Assembly (NCBI GenBank): GCA_964427915.1
Contig: CAYRWA010000053.1
Location: 1-64,000, forward strand
From: JAGLCW01 sp964427915
GTDB taxonomy: Bacteria > Caldisericota > Caldisericia > UBA6126
Reading direction: 5' to 3'
DNA: 64,000 bases
Numbering within the stretch: position 1 is the first letter of the stretch; every line of letters starts with the position of its first letter. The notes beneath the pieces are model-generated. The model ran no database searches. It saw only the letters and a program-made list of their open reading frames with translations, and was not told the origin of the DNA. A program made the translations under genes and the position numbers. Of the stretch, positions 42,945 to 51,889 are shown piece by piece.

Positions 42945-44582
42945 ATGACAAAGAAATGTATCGTTACCACCATTATTTTTGTTCTTTGTGTCTCTTTAGG
43001 CTTCCACTCTAGTGTTGCTCAAGATAACGGGGTGGTTCATGAGTATTCAGCTCTTGAATATTCACAATGGATTCCTTTTGAAAAGAATGTGGCAATGGAG
43101 ATATTTACAGCCACATGGTGTGGTTGGTGTTACAAAGCATATGACCTATTTGATGCTTTGCAGGAAAAATATGGAGACAAAATAGTAACCAATATACGAT
43201 ATCACTGTCAAGACGAAATATCGATGAACACAATCAATGATCGCATCTACTACTACGGAGTTACAGGATTTCCTACCGTTATTGCCAATGGCACTACGAA
43301 GCAAACAGGTGTATCAGAGGATTGGTTTGAAAAGTTTTCTAAAGCTATTGACAATGAGCTTAGTGAACCATCCGATTTGGCAATTCATTCCAATATCACG
43401 GTTCGAAATCAAATGATTCATTTCGACGTCTTTTTGCATTCTCCTGATCGCCAAATTGAGGGGAACTTTATGGGTCTTACCATGGTAAGTGGACTGAACA
43501 TTAAAGATTCTGTTCATGATTATGTAGCAGAGAGCATATTTCCTTCTTTTGATGGACTCCATATGATTCTTCAACCACAAAAAATATACCATTTACGTTT
43601 TTCTTTGCCCATCCAAGAAAACATCGAATCGAAGTACTACAGCACTTTGTGCATGTTTCAAAACGAAGCTACCAAAGAAGTGTATAATTCTCAATTTTGT
43701 TCACTATATTCCCATGTTATAACAAGCACAAACCCACTTCCTTTTGAAACCGAAGTAGCCCGAGATCACCAGTTTGAGTTACAGTTTCAAGATGGGGTTA
43801 TTATTAAAACACTACAGTCAGATCAATTTTACTTTCTTGATAAGGATGGAAATGTAGTGGACGCTGAGTGGTCTTACAATGCAACCTTAAAAACTGTAAC
43901 CATAACACCTGTATTGCTTTTGGAACCTACTATGAAATATGTGCTTGTTGTAAAAGGAGGACCGGAATCCTTCAAATCAGTGAACCAACAACATTTGTAT
44001 CGAGATTTTTACATCCCATTTCAAACCTCAACTGAGCCTGATCTCGATATGTATTATTCAACAGATTTATTACTATTTGACAACGTTTCCGTTATTGATG
44101 AACCGTATTCGTATGTGTACGTTGAAGAAACACACGGTAATTCAGTTCGTGTAAGCATTACCCCGGATGCTCGGTGGATTCAATGTAGCCCAAATGAAAT
44201 ACAACATTCAGATTTCCAGATTCATGTGCAATTAAATCCTTTGTTTATGGTCAATGGAAAAAATACGGGCACAATTGAAATTCGTTCTTTAGCAGGTGTT
44301 CACACAATTAAAGTGGAAGCAAATCGTCTGAGTGACAAGTACCCTAGTATACGTTTAGATGCTTACCCACTAATAACAAACCTAGATGCAATACAAATAT
44401 CAGGAAAGACTGATGGATACAAGGTTTATGGGAATGGAAAAGAGGTAAACGTAGAAAACAGTGGGGATTTTTCTTTTACTACATCTTTACGCGAAGGTTT
44501 AAACTATATACTAATTGAATCAAAAAACATGCGAGGGCATACTTCAACATATCCTGTTACGATCATTCGCCTGAAATCTTAA
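42945..44582 (+). CDS. Secreted thioredoxin-fold protein with Ig-like domains
   Basis: 545 residues. Signal peptide (about 1-25). Thioredoxin-like domain (about 40-150) with active site ATWCGWCYKAY (Cys59, Cys62) and the cis-Pro loop VTGFPTVIANG. Residues about 150-260 resemble the beta-rich part of Omp28-type proteins. Later residues hold a Big_5-like Ig domain (about 265-365, EVARDHQFELQFQDGVIIK) and one or two further Ig-like domains, ending EGLNYILIESKNMRGHTSTY. It likely handles disulfides outside the cell. Its domain order parallels the secreted protein at 54854. GGG lies 10 bp before the ATG. It ends 4 bases inside the convergent alr gene. Confidence 0.75.
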   Translation: MTKKCIVTTIIFVLCVSLGFHSSVAQDNGVVHEYSALEYSQWIPFEKNVAMEIFTATWCGWCYKAYDLFDALQEKYGDKIVTNIRYHCQDEISMNTINDRIYYYGVTGFPTVIANGTTKQTGVSEDWFEKFSKAIDNELSEPSDLAIHSNITVRNQMIHFDVFLHSPDRQIEGNFMGLTMVSGLNIKDSVHDYVAESIFPSFDGLHMILQPQKIYHLRFSLPIQENIESKYYSTLCMFQNEATKEVYNSQFCSLYSHVITSTNPLPFETEVARDHQFELQFQDGVIIKTLQSDQFYFLDKDGNVVDAEWSYNATLKTVTITPVLLLEPTMKYVLVVKGGPESFKSVNQQHLYRDFYIPFQTSTEPDLDMYYSTDLLLFDNVSVIDEPYSYVYVEETHGNSVRVSITPDARWIQCSPNEIQHSDFQIHVQLNPLFMVNGKNTGTIEIRSLAGVHTIKVEANRLSDKYPSIRLDAYPLITNLDAIQISGKTDGYKVYGNGKEVNVENSGDFSFTTSLREGLNYILIESKNMRGHTSTYPVTIIRLKS

Positions 44583-45742
44583 GAGGGGTCTTTGATGATG
44601 AATCTTGGGATTGTAGTTGAAAGATTGCAGAGTATTTCATAGGGGATTGTATCTGCCCAGTTAGCTACATCGTTAGCGGTAATTTCTAAAGAACCTTCTT
44701 TTCCAATAACAGTTATCTCATCACCGAGATGTACATCTTTGCAGTCACTAACATCAATTGTGAACTGATTCATGCAGACATTGCCGATAATGGGACATTT
44801 GGTGTGTTTACAAAGCACATAGCCTCGGTTAGAGAGTGACAAAGGAATGCCATCCGCATATCCAATTGGAACAATGGCAATTTTTGTTGGTCGCGTTGTC
44901 TGAAATGTACGATTATAGCTTATGTAAGAGTTTTTTGGTACTGTTCGAACGACACTGATATAGGATCTAGCAGATAGTACCGGATGCCAATTTGCTTGAT
45001 TCTGCGGAAAGGGGCAAATGCCATATAGCACTAAGCCAGGACGTACGGCATTGTAGCGGTATTCAGGAAAACGCAACAATGCAGCACTGTTGCATGTATG
45101 AATCAAGGTCTCCTGATGAATAAAAGAACCTAGTTCTTCAAAAGAGGCTACAAAGATATCTGTTTGCCTTTGAGTGTAATCAGAAGAAAGATTGCTAGCA
45201 TCAGAATAATGTGTGCAAATCCCTTCAATTCTTTTTTCTGCACCTTTTGAATGAATATAGTGCATTATTGGAGGGAGCTCTGAAGGAAGGAAACCAATTC
45301 TTCCCATTCCTGAATCAATTTTTAGGTGAAACGGTAGGGTGTTTAGGGTCTCTTCTTCTAAAAACGCTTCTAGCTCTTTCATAGAACCAATCACTGCAAT
45401 GAGATTGAATCGATCTAACAATCTCATATGATGACGTAACAATGCTCCAAATATAAGGATTGGAGTTTGTATCCCTTGTTCTCGAAGACAAATTCCCTCC
45501 TCGATTGTAAAAACACCCAAATAGTCAATACCGAGTGAGGATAAAAAGGATGAGATGGGAATGATTCCATGACCATATGCATTGGATTTTACCATGCCAA
45601 TAATCTTGGCTTTGTTTGATAGCTTTACTTTGATGGATTGGAAATTTTCTCTGAGGTGTTTTAAATGAACAATGATTCGATTCGAAGGCTCTTTGGATAG
45701 GGCTACTAATTCATGTTCGTCAATCATAGTAAAATTAATCAT
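44579..45742 (-). CDS. alr: Alanine racemase
   Basis: 387 residues. Makes D-alanine for peptidoglycan. PLP-binding lysine in MVKSNAYGHG (the Ala before Asn is replaced by Ser), CTHYSDAS, RPGLVLYGICPF, VPIGYADGIP with the catalytic Tyr region, and MNQFTIDVSD (Met-Asp-Q substrate loop). The length is normal. The start at 45742 has no ribosome site; TTGACA lies upstream at a distance that could also give a very short leader. Alternative ATG at 45727. Confidence 0.93.
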   Translation of the reverse strand: MINFTMIDEHELVALSKEPSNRIIVHLKHLRENFQSIKVKLSNKAKIIGMVKSNAYGHGIIPISSFLSSLGIDYLGVFTIEEGICLREQGIQTPILIFGALLRHHMRLLDRFNLIAVIGSMKELEAFLEEETLNTLPFHLKIDSGMGRIGFLPSELPPIMHYIHSKGAEKRIEGICTHYSDASNLSSDYTQRQTDIFVASFEELGSFIHQETLIHTCNSAALLRFPEYRYNAVRPGLVLYGICPFPQNQANWHPVLSARSYISVVRTVPKNSYISYNRTFQTTRPTKIAIVPIGYADGIPLSLSNRGYVLCKHTKCPIIGNVCMNQFTIDVSDCKDVHLGDEITVIGKEGSLEITANDVANWADTIPYEILCNLSTTIPRFIIKDPS

Positions 45743-45803
45743 AGGGAAAAAGTTATTCTAAATCGTGTAATTGTCAAGAAGAATCGACATTTCATTTAAA
45801 CAC

Positions 45804-45831
45804 TTGACATTAGACGGTGTGAAAATATAGT
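45804..45831 (+). promoter_or_regulatory. Strong sigma-70-type promoter, probably leaderless
   Basis: TTGACA at 45804-45809, 16-bp spacer, TATAGT at 45826-45831, then 6 bases to the ATG at 45838. The expected start of transcription falls on the ATG and no ribosome site is present. The geometry is the same as for the promoter at 42911-42938. Confidence 0.75.
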
Positions 45832-45837
45832 TTCATC

Positions 45838-47499
45838 ATGCTGTTTGTTAGGTTTAACATAGCGTTTCTTATTGTTATTTTGTTTGTGGGTATGGTTTTG
45901 CCATTTCCAACACGTCAATCTTCGTGTGTGACGTATGCTTCTACCAGTTTACAAATTGTGGAACCTTCACCAGGAGAAGTAATATCTGGTTTTATCCCAG
46001 TCGTTGTAAAAGCACACGGATCTACTTTATCCTTAGTTTTAAAGGTTATTGACAAAACGGGGCATGTGAAAGTCTATCCTTTTTCTTACTCAGATCGATT
46101 CTATCGCATGAATCTTAACACAAAGAGCCTTCCCAATGGAAGTCATTATTTATACGTCATTGAAGAAGGATCGAGGCATGTTTTAGATTCCCCCATTTCG
46201 TCGGTGGTGGTCGATAATACACAGCCCTCCTTACAAGCTGGAGTATCTTCAAAATTGGTTCGCAGTGGAACGATTCTCACAATATTTTTGGATACTTCTA
46301 GTGAGTTAGAAAGTGTCAATGCTCTTATTGGCGATCAAGTTCAGATTGCAATGCAGTATTCTTTTTCAGAGCAAAAATGGCTCACTCAATTTTTTGTTCC
46401 TTATACTATGACAGAAGGTACTCATGTTGTAAAAATTATTTGCACAGATATGAAAGGCAACATTGTTCAAAGTGAAGTGAACTTCATGATCTGCAACACA
46501 GAGCCCTTTTTTACATATCCCACAGCAGGATTATCGGTTTTATCCGATTCCATGGTTCTCAAGGGAACGTTTTATCCGGGCAATGATCTCTTTTTATATC
46601 GAAAAATGAAAACAGGTTTTCAGTTTATTGAAAAACTAAAAGCTGACCATAAAGGTTGTTGGATTTCGCAACCTGTTTCTTTGGAAAATGGATTCAATAC
46701 GTTTTCTGTTCATGCTGAAGAAGCTTTAGCTCCAACTTGTGTCTTCCCATCTCAACAAGTTGTTGTTGAATTTTTCCAGAAAGGGTTGGTGGTATTGAAT
46801 TATCACGACATCTGTGAAGATGGAAATGTTTTTTCCCGATCACCTTCTCAGTTTAAGGCTGATATGGAGTACCTTTTGGAAAATGGTTTTAATTTTGTTT
46901 CACCAACTTTGTATCTGAGTCATGTAGAGGGACGAGCTGATTTGCCTACAAAACCTGTTCTGATTACTTTTGATGATGGTTTAAAGGGAGTATATACGCA
47001 TGCCTACCCAGTTTTACAAGAACTTGGCATTTCTGGCTTCTTTTTTCTCCTTGTGAGTCGAGTAGGCACAACTGAACATTATGTGTCGTGGGATGAATGT
47101 ATTCAGATGCAGTCCAGTAGAGTGTTTAGCATAGAATCTCACACGCTTAATTCTCATTATTTTGTGGATGACAAAGCAGGCAGACACGCAGCCCTAATAA
47201 GCAGAATGCCTCTCCCAGACGGAACCGTTGAAACTACTGAACAATATACAAAAAGAGTATCAGAAGACCTTTTGATCTCCAAGCAAATCATTGAAGAGAA
47301 AACACAAAAAAAAGTTAATTTTCTAGCTATACCTTTTGGATATGGCAATAATGATTTGAACAAAATAGTTCGAAATCAAGGGTATAAAGGTACTTTCAAT
47401 TCTGGAGGAGGGGTGAATACTCTTCCCCTGCAATCTGGGTGGAACATAAAACGAATCACGATTCGTAAAAATGATGATTTATCCGAGATACTTTTTTAG
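45838..47499 (+). CDS. Secreted polysaccharide deacetylase with N-terminal Ig-like domains
   Basis: 553 residues. Signal peptide (about 1-38). Two or three Ig-like/Big domains (about 40-300) begin QIVEPSPGEVISGFIPVVVK. The C-terminal NodB-type deacetylase (about 315-553) has VVLNYHDI, LITFDDGLKGVYTHAYPVL (catalytic Asp pair), SIESHTLNSHYF (zinc His pair, spaced as in PgaB/YadE-like enzymes) and FLAIPFGYGNND. It probably removes acetyl groups from cell-wall or surface glycans. It starts directly at a leaderless-type promoter and is followed 9 bp later by sucC, so it may head the sucC-sucD-hutI transcript. Confidence 0.88.
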   Translation: MLFVRFNIAFLIVILFVGMVLPFPTRQSSCVTYASTSLQIVEPSPGEVISGFIPVVVKAHGSTLSLVLKVIDKTGHVKVYPFSYSDRFYRMNLNTKSLPNGSHYLYVIEEGSRHVLDSPISSVVVDNTQPSLQAGVSSKLVRSGTILTIFLDTSSELESVNALIGDQVQIAMQYSFSEQKWLTQFFVPYTMTEGTHVVKIICTDMKGNIVQSEVNFMICNTEPFFTYPTAGLSVLSDSMVLKGTFYPGNDLFLYRKMKTGFQFIEKLKADHKGCWISQPVSLENGFNTFSVHAEEALAPTCVFPSQQVVVEFFQKGLVVLNYHDICEDGNVFSRSPSQFKADMEYLLENGFNFVSPTLYLSHVEGRADLPTKPVLITFDDGLKGVYTHAYPVLQELGISGFFFLLVSRVGTTEHYVSWDECIQMQSSRVFSIESHTLNSHYFVDDKAGRHAALISRMPLPDGTVETTEQYTKRVSEDLLISKQIIEEKTQKKVNFLAIPFGYGNNDLNKIVRNQGYKGTFNSGGGVNTLPLQSGWNIKRITIRKNDDLSEILF

Positions 47500-47508
47500 G
47501 AGGAATGA

Positions 47509-48657
47509 GTGAAATTATTAGAATACCAAGCAAAAGAAGTGTTTAGAAGTGCTGCTATACGAACGCCAAATGAAGCCATGGTAACGACGCCTCAAGATGC
47601 TGTAAAAATGGCTGATGAGTCTGTTGGATACCCTTGCGTCATAAAAGCTCAAGTACCGGTAGGCGGACGAGGAAAAGCAGGCGGTGTAAAGGTTGCAAAA
47701 AATGCAGAAGACGTTGTGCAAATTGCATCGCAAATATTGGGCATGAGCATTAAAGGATGTGTAGTTGAAAAAATATTGGTATCAGAAGCTGTTTCCATAC
47801 AAAATGAATACTATCTAAGCGTTGTTTTGCATAGGGCTTCCCAAAAACCCATGATCATTATGTCTCCAGCTGGAGGAGTTGATATTGAAGAAATCAGTAA
47901 AAACCAGCCACACATGATCTTTAAAGAAGAATATGATTTTATTTTGGGGTTTAAAGATTATAGCTTGCGCAAAACCTACCAAAAAATGTTTCAAAACCAA
48001 GAAGATAGAGTCTCTTACAAGGAGTTTAAAGAATTTTTAAACAAATTGGTTAATGTGTATTTTGAAAAAGATGCAACCTTGGTAGAAATTAATCCGCTTA
48101 TTGTTCATAAAAATGAATGTATGGCCTTGGATGCAAAGATTTTACTCGATGATAATGGATTGGAGTTTCATCCTGAGTTTGAAAAATATATCACCTCAAA
48201 TGCAGAAGAAACTGAACAAGAAAAGATGGCACGAGAAGCAAACCTAACCTATATCTCGCTTGATGGCAATATTGCCTGTATGGTTAACGGTGCTGGTCTG
48301 GCTATGGCAACAATGGATACCATTAAACATTTTGGGGGAAGCCCTGCAAATTTTTTGGATATTGGTGGAAGCTCTCATCCAGAAAAAGTTGTGAATGCTC
48401 TGAAAATTATTGCATCGAACCAAAAAGTAAAAGCTATATTAATTAATATTTTTGGTGGGATTACGAGATGTGATGATATTGCACAAGGATTCAAAGAAGG
48501 GCTTGAAAGAGTATCATTCAATTTGCCCATTTCTTGCCGAATCATTGGCACAAACGATGAAAAGGCACGATCCATCTTACGTGAAATCAACATTCCCGTA
48601 ACAACGGATATGGATGAAGCTGTGCAAAATGTTGTGAAACTTGCAAGGGAGGCTTAA
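47509..48657 (+). CDS. sucC: Succinyl-CoA ligase, beta subunit
   Basis: 382 residues from a GTG with a strong AGGAGGA 6-7 bp upstream. ATP-grasp domain opens MKLLEYQAKEVFRSAAIRTP and has KAQVPVGGRGKAGGVKVAK. CoA-ligase domain: NGAGLAMATMDTIKHFGG, FLDIGGSS, INIFGGITRCDDIAQG. With SucD it forms ATP or GTP from succinyl-CoA, or the reverse. The gatekeeper residues for ATP versus GTP were not analysed. sucD starts 2 bp later. Confidence 0.95.
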   Translation: MKLLEYQAKEVFRSAAIRTPNEAMVTTPQDAVKMADESVGYPCVIKAQVPVGGRGKAGGVKVAKNAEDVVQIASQILGMSIKGCVVEKILVSEAVSIQNEYYLSVVLHRASQKPMIIMSPAGGVDIEEISKNQPHMIFKEEYDFILGFKDYSLRKTYQKMFQNQEDRVSYKEFKEFLNKLVNVYFEKDATLVEINPLIVHKNECMALDAKILLDDNGLEFHPEFEKYITSNAEETEQEKMAREANLTYISLDGNIACMVNGAGLAMATMDTIKHFGGSPANFLDIGGSSHPEKVVNALKIIASNQKVKAILINIFGGITRCDDIAQGFKEGLERVSFNLPISCRIIGTNDEKARSILREINIPVTTDMDEAVQNVVKLAREA

Positions 48658-48659
48658 TC

Positions 48660-49520
48660 ATGAGCATCTTACTGAACGAAAACTCAAAAGTGATCGTGCA
48701 GGGAATAACCGGTAGAGATGGTTCGTTCCATGCTGATCAAATGATTCAATATGGCACAAACGTTGTAGGAGGTGTAACTCCAGGAAAAGGAGGTCAGACC
48801 ATTCTTGGAGTTCCCATTTTTAATTCGGTACAAGAGGCTGTAACAGAAAAAAAAGCAGATGTATCCCTTATTTTTGTACCTGCGCCGTTTGCCTCAGATG
48901 CTATCGTAGAAGCTGCAGACGCGGGTATTCGACTGATCGTTTGTATTACGGAGGGAGTTCCTGTAAATCAAATGTTAAAGGTCCAGGCATATCTTAGGTC
49001 AAAGCCTGATGTTAGGCTTATCGGACCCAATTGTCCTGGCCTGATATCTCCTGGAAAATCCAAGGTAGGCATATTACCAGGACATATTTTTAAGCAAGGA
49101 AATGTGGGTGTTGTTTCGAGAAGTGGTACTTTAACCTATGAAATTGTCTATAGCCTAACTTCTTCTGGTTTTGGTGAATCAACTTGCATCGGAATTGGGG
49201 GAGATCCCATTATTGGAACCGATTTTATTGACACTCTTTCCTTGTTTAACGATGACCCCCAAACAGAATCCATCGTCTTGATTGGAGAAATCGGAGGAGA
49301 CGCAGAAGAGAAAGCGGCTGCCTATATCCGACATAATATCAAGAAGAAAGTGGTTGCTTTTATTGCTGGGGTTACTGCTCCTCCTGAAAAAAGGATGGGC
49401 CATGCAGGGGCCATTATATCCCAAGGAATGGGTACTGCTGAAGGAAAAGTGAAGGCCTTTCACGAAGCGGGAGTCAAGGTTGCATCAATTCCTTCTCAAG
49501 TTGCAGACTTGCTACGATGA
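48660..49520 (+). CDS. sucD: Succinyl-CoA ligase, alpha subunit
   Basis: 286 residues. CoA-binding Rossmann part has VQGITGRDGSFHADQMIQYG and GGVTPGKGGQT; SRSGTLTYEIVYSLTSSG and GIGGDPIIGTDFID follow. The phosphohistidine loop is KRMGHAGAIIS. Normal length. GGGAGG precedes the ATG. Its stop overlaps the start of the YchF-like gene by ATGA, an unusual partner for this enzyme. Confidence 0.95.
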   Translation: MSILLNENSKVIVQGITGRDGSFHADQMIQYGTNVVGGVTPGKGGQTILGVPIFNSVQEAVTEKKADVSLIFVPAPFASDAIVEAADAGIRLIVCITEGVPVNQMLKVQAYLRSKPDVRLIGPNCPGLISPGKSKVGILPGHIFKQGNVGVVSRSGTLTYEIVYSLTSSGFGESTCIGIGGDPIIGTDFIDTLSLFNDDPQTESIVLIGEIGGDAEEKAAAYIRHNIKKKVVAFIAGVTAPPEKRMGHAGAIISQGMGTAEGKVKAFHEAGVKVASIPSQVADLLR

Positions 49521-50521
49521 AAGCTACAATAATTGGGGCAGAGAATAGTGGCAAACAGGGTCTTTTTGATATTTTAACCCGGGGGAAAACATCAAAAAGC
49601 AAAGGAAAACTTCTAGGATCTACTACCGTTCCAGACGAACGAGTTGACAAAATGGCAGCTGCATTTCAGCCAAAGAAAACGACCTATGCTCAATTGCATT
49701 TTATTTCTGTATCTCTGGAGCCTGTTTTCCCTTTTGAAGATCTTCGTTCCTCGGATGTATTTGTTTTTGTTATCAAGGCCTATTCTCAATATGAAGGAGA
49801 TATTGTCAACGTTATCAAAGACTATGAAGATATCGATATGCTTTTTCGATTAAAAGATATTGAACTATTGGAAAGATACATTGATAGGCACAAAAAAGAC
49901 CCCAAAGCAAAAAAAGAAGTAGAAGAATGTACACAGCTGATTCCTCTGATAGAAAACAATCAATTAGAAGAAGATACGTCAATGATCCATTCTGACGTAG
50001 TAAAAAATCTCGGACTGCATTCCGTTGTCCCTAGAATTGTTGTTTTTAATATTGATGAAAATAGTATTCATACAGCAGCATCCTTTGAAAAACAGTGGCA
50101 AGAATCGTATAACAATGTTCCTTATACCAACATTTGTATTTCACTTGAAGAAGAGCTTGCTATGTTAAATGAAGAGGATCAAAAAGAATTGTTTCAAGAA
50201 TATTCTATTGAAAAACCTGGATTGCACACTCTACTTCATGCCGTATATGAGCACCTAGATTTACAGACTTTTTTTACTGTTGGTGAGGATGAAGTAAAAG
50301 CCTGGACTGTTAAAAAAAATATTACTGCCTTAGAAGCAGCTGGTAAGATTCATACTGACATAAAAAAAGGCTTTATTCGAGCTGAAATTGTTCACTATAA
50401 AGATTTCGAAAAAAACCATTTTTCAATGAAAGAATGTAAAGAGAATGGATGTTTTTTTCTAGAAGGCAAAGAGTATATCTTACAAGATGGTGACATTATG
50501 CATGTCCGATTTAATATTTAA
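49517..50521 (+). CDS. Degenerate YchF/OLA1-like protein with intact TGS domain
   Basis: 334 residues. The C-terminal part (about 250-334) is a convincing YchF TGS domain: LQTFFTVGEDEVKAWTVKKN, ALEAAGKIHTDIKKGFIRAE and a final LQDGDIMHVRFNI. The N-terminus resembles a YchF G domain (VPDERVDKMAAAFQPKKTTY), but the P-loop reads GAENSGKQ, with Gln instead of the Ser/Thr needed for Mg-nucleotide binding. The switch region after it, normally DIAGLVKGAS, is replaced by unrelated sequence. A helical insert (about 100-165) matches the YchF coiled coil. It probably cannot hydrolyse nucleotide. Coupled to sucD (ATGA) and 3 bp before hutI. Confidence 0.85.
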   Translation: MKATIIGAENSGKQGLFDILTRGKTSKSKGKLLGSTTVPDERVDKMAAAFQPKKTTYAQLHFISVSLEPVFPFEDLRSSDVFVFVIKAYSQYEGDIVNVIKDYEDIDMLFRLKDIELLERYIDRHKKDPKAKKEVEECTQLIPLIENNQLEEDTSMIHSDVVKNLGLHSVVPRIVVFNIDENSIHTAASFEKQWQESYNNVPYTNICISLEEELAMLNEEDQKELFQEYSIEKPGLHTLLHAVYEHLDLQTFFTVGEDEVKAWTVKKNITALEAAGKIHTDIKKGFIRAEIVHYKDFEKNHFSMKECKENGCFFLEGKEYILQDGDIMHVRFNI

Positions 50522-50524
50522 GCC

Positions 50525-51790
50525 ATGAGTAGCAAAGATTCTCCCTCAAAGCTGATTTGGAATATAGCAGAGTTAGTCGCTCCTCGTAGCGATGATGGAA
50601 AACCCTTACGAGGGGATAAGCAAAATGAGTTGTTACGAATTGCTCATGCATATGTTGCTATTCAAGATGGGAAAATAGTAGATTTTGGACCGATGTCATC
50701 CTGCCCGACAGAGTATAGTTCATTTCCCAAGATGGATGTTCACGGTTCATTGGTCATGCCAGGATTTGTGGATCCTCATACCCACCTTGTTTTTGCTGGC
50801 AATCGAGCAAAAGAATTTGTGGCTAGACTACAAGGAGAAGATTACCTTTCCATTCTAGCAGCAGGTGGAGGCATTTTAGAAACTGTTCGAGCTGTACGCG
50901 AAGCTAGTTTAGAAGAACTAATATCAAATACAGAAAGCCGTATGCGAGAGTGTTTACAATATGGGACAACGGCTTTTGAGATAAAAAGCGGTTACGGGTT
51001 AACATTGGAAGATGAAGTCAAAATGTTGCAAGCTGCGAAGGCTGCTTCAACAAATATTGGAACTTGCATTTCTAGAACACTCCTTGCTGCTCATGCTGTA
51101 CCACCTGAGTATAAAGGAAATATGGATGGGTACCTACAGTACATGAATCAAATCATTACCCCTTTTGTTGGCAAGAATGACCTTGCAGAAAATATTGATG
51201 TTTTTTGTGAAGAAGGAGTTTTTTCAGCTATTCAAGCGAAAGAAATATTACAGTGCGGTATTCAATATGGATTGCGTCCAAAGCTCCATATTGACGAGTT
51301 TAAGTCTATTGGAGGATTACCATTGGCTTCCCAGCTGAAAGCAATATCAGCAGACCATATGATGGTGTCTAATCCAGTAGAGTTTCCCGCATTTTGTGAT
51401 GCAGGAGGCGTGGCTGTTGTTTTACCTGGTACTAGTTTTGGATTGTCACATGGAAAAAAGGATTACAAGTATGCCAGGCGGTTGATTCATGCCAGTATTC
51501 CTGTTGCAATAGGTACTGATTTGAATCCAGGTACTTGTATGTGTAGCTCCATGCAAATGATGATAGAAATTGCTATTCTTCAAATGGGGCTTACTCTGCC
51601 TGAAGCAATCAATGCTGCAACCGTAAATGCTTCTTTCGCATGTGGATTGGAACACAAAACAGGTCTTATGGAAAAGGGGAAAAGAGCAGACTTACTGGTG
51701 CTTTCCGCCTCCTCCCTAGAAGAGATTCCATATCGATTTGGACTCAATAAGGTTACAAGAGTGTTACTTAATGGAATTGATTTTGTTTGA
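50525..51790 (+). CDS. hutI: Imidazolonepropionase
   Basis: 421 residues; third step of histidine breakdown, hydrolysing imidazolone propionate to formiminoglutamate. Amidohydrolase motifs: VMPGFVDPHTHLVFAGNRAKEF with the metal His pair (quoted in part: DPHTHLVFAGNR), YLSILAAGGGILETVRAVR, FEIKSGYGLTLEDEVKML, LLAAHAVPPEY, CEEGVFS, KLHIDEF and VALGTDLNPG-like AIGTDLNPGTC. Length is normal. It follows the YchF-like gene by 3 bp, separate from hutH. No hutU, hutG or ftcD lies in the window. Confidence 0.95.
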   Translation: MSSKDSPSKLIWNIAELVAPRSDDGKPLRGDKQNELLRIAHAYVAIQDGKIVDFGPMSSCPTEYSSFPKMDVHGSLVMPGFVDPHTHLVFAGNRAKEFVARLQGEDYLSILAAGGGILETVRAVREASLEELISNTESRMRECLQYGTTAFEIKSGYGLTLEDEVKMLQAAKAASTNIGTCISRTLLAAHAVPPEYKGNMDGYLQYMNQIITPFVGKNDLAENIDVFCEEGVFSAIQAKEILQCGIQYGLRPKLHIDEFKSIGGLPLASQLKAISADHMMVSNPVEFPAFCDAGGVAVVLPGTSFGLSHGKKDYKYARRLIHASIPVAIGTDLNPGTCMCSSMQMMIEIAILQMGLTLPEAINAATVNASFACGLEHKTGLMEKGKRADLLVLSASSLEEIPYRFGLNKVTRVLLNGIDFV

Positions 51791-51823
51791 TTGTTAGTGT
51801 ATTATTTTCTTAAATTCGAAAAT

Positions 51824-51850
51824 TTGTTACAAATTTATATGGGTTATGAT
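51824..51850 (+). promoter_or_regulatory. Candidate promoter of the large stalk/Ig-domain protein
   Basis: TTGTTA (51824-51829), 15-bp spacer (16 if read from TTTGTT), TATGAT (51845-51850). It lies 39 bp before the chosen ATG, leaving a leader of about 33 nt containing AAGGGGG. The 99 bp between hutI and this gene hold nothing else obvious. Confidence 0.45.
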
Positions 51851-51889
51851 TCAGTTTTGATGAATTGTAATTCAAGGGGGTTTTTTACG

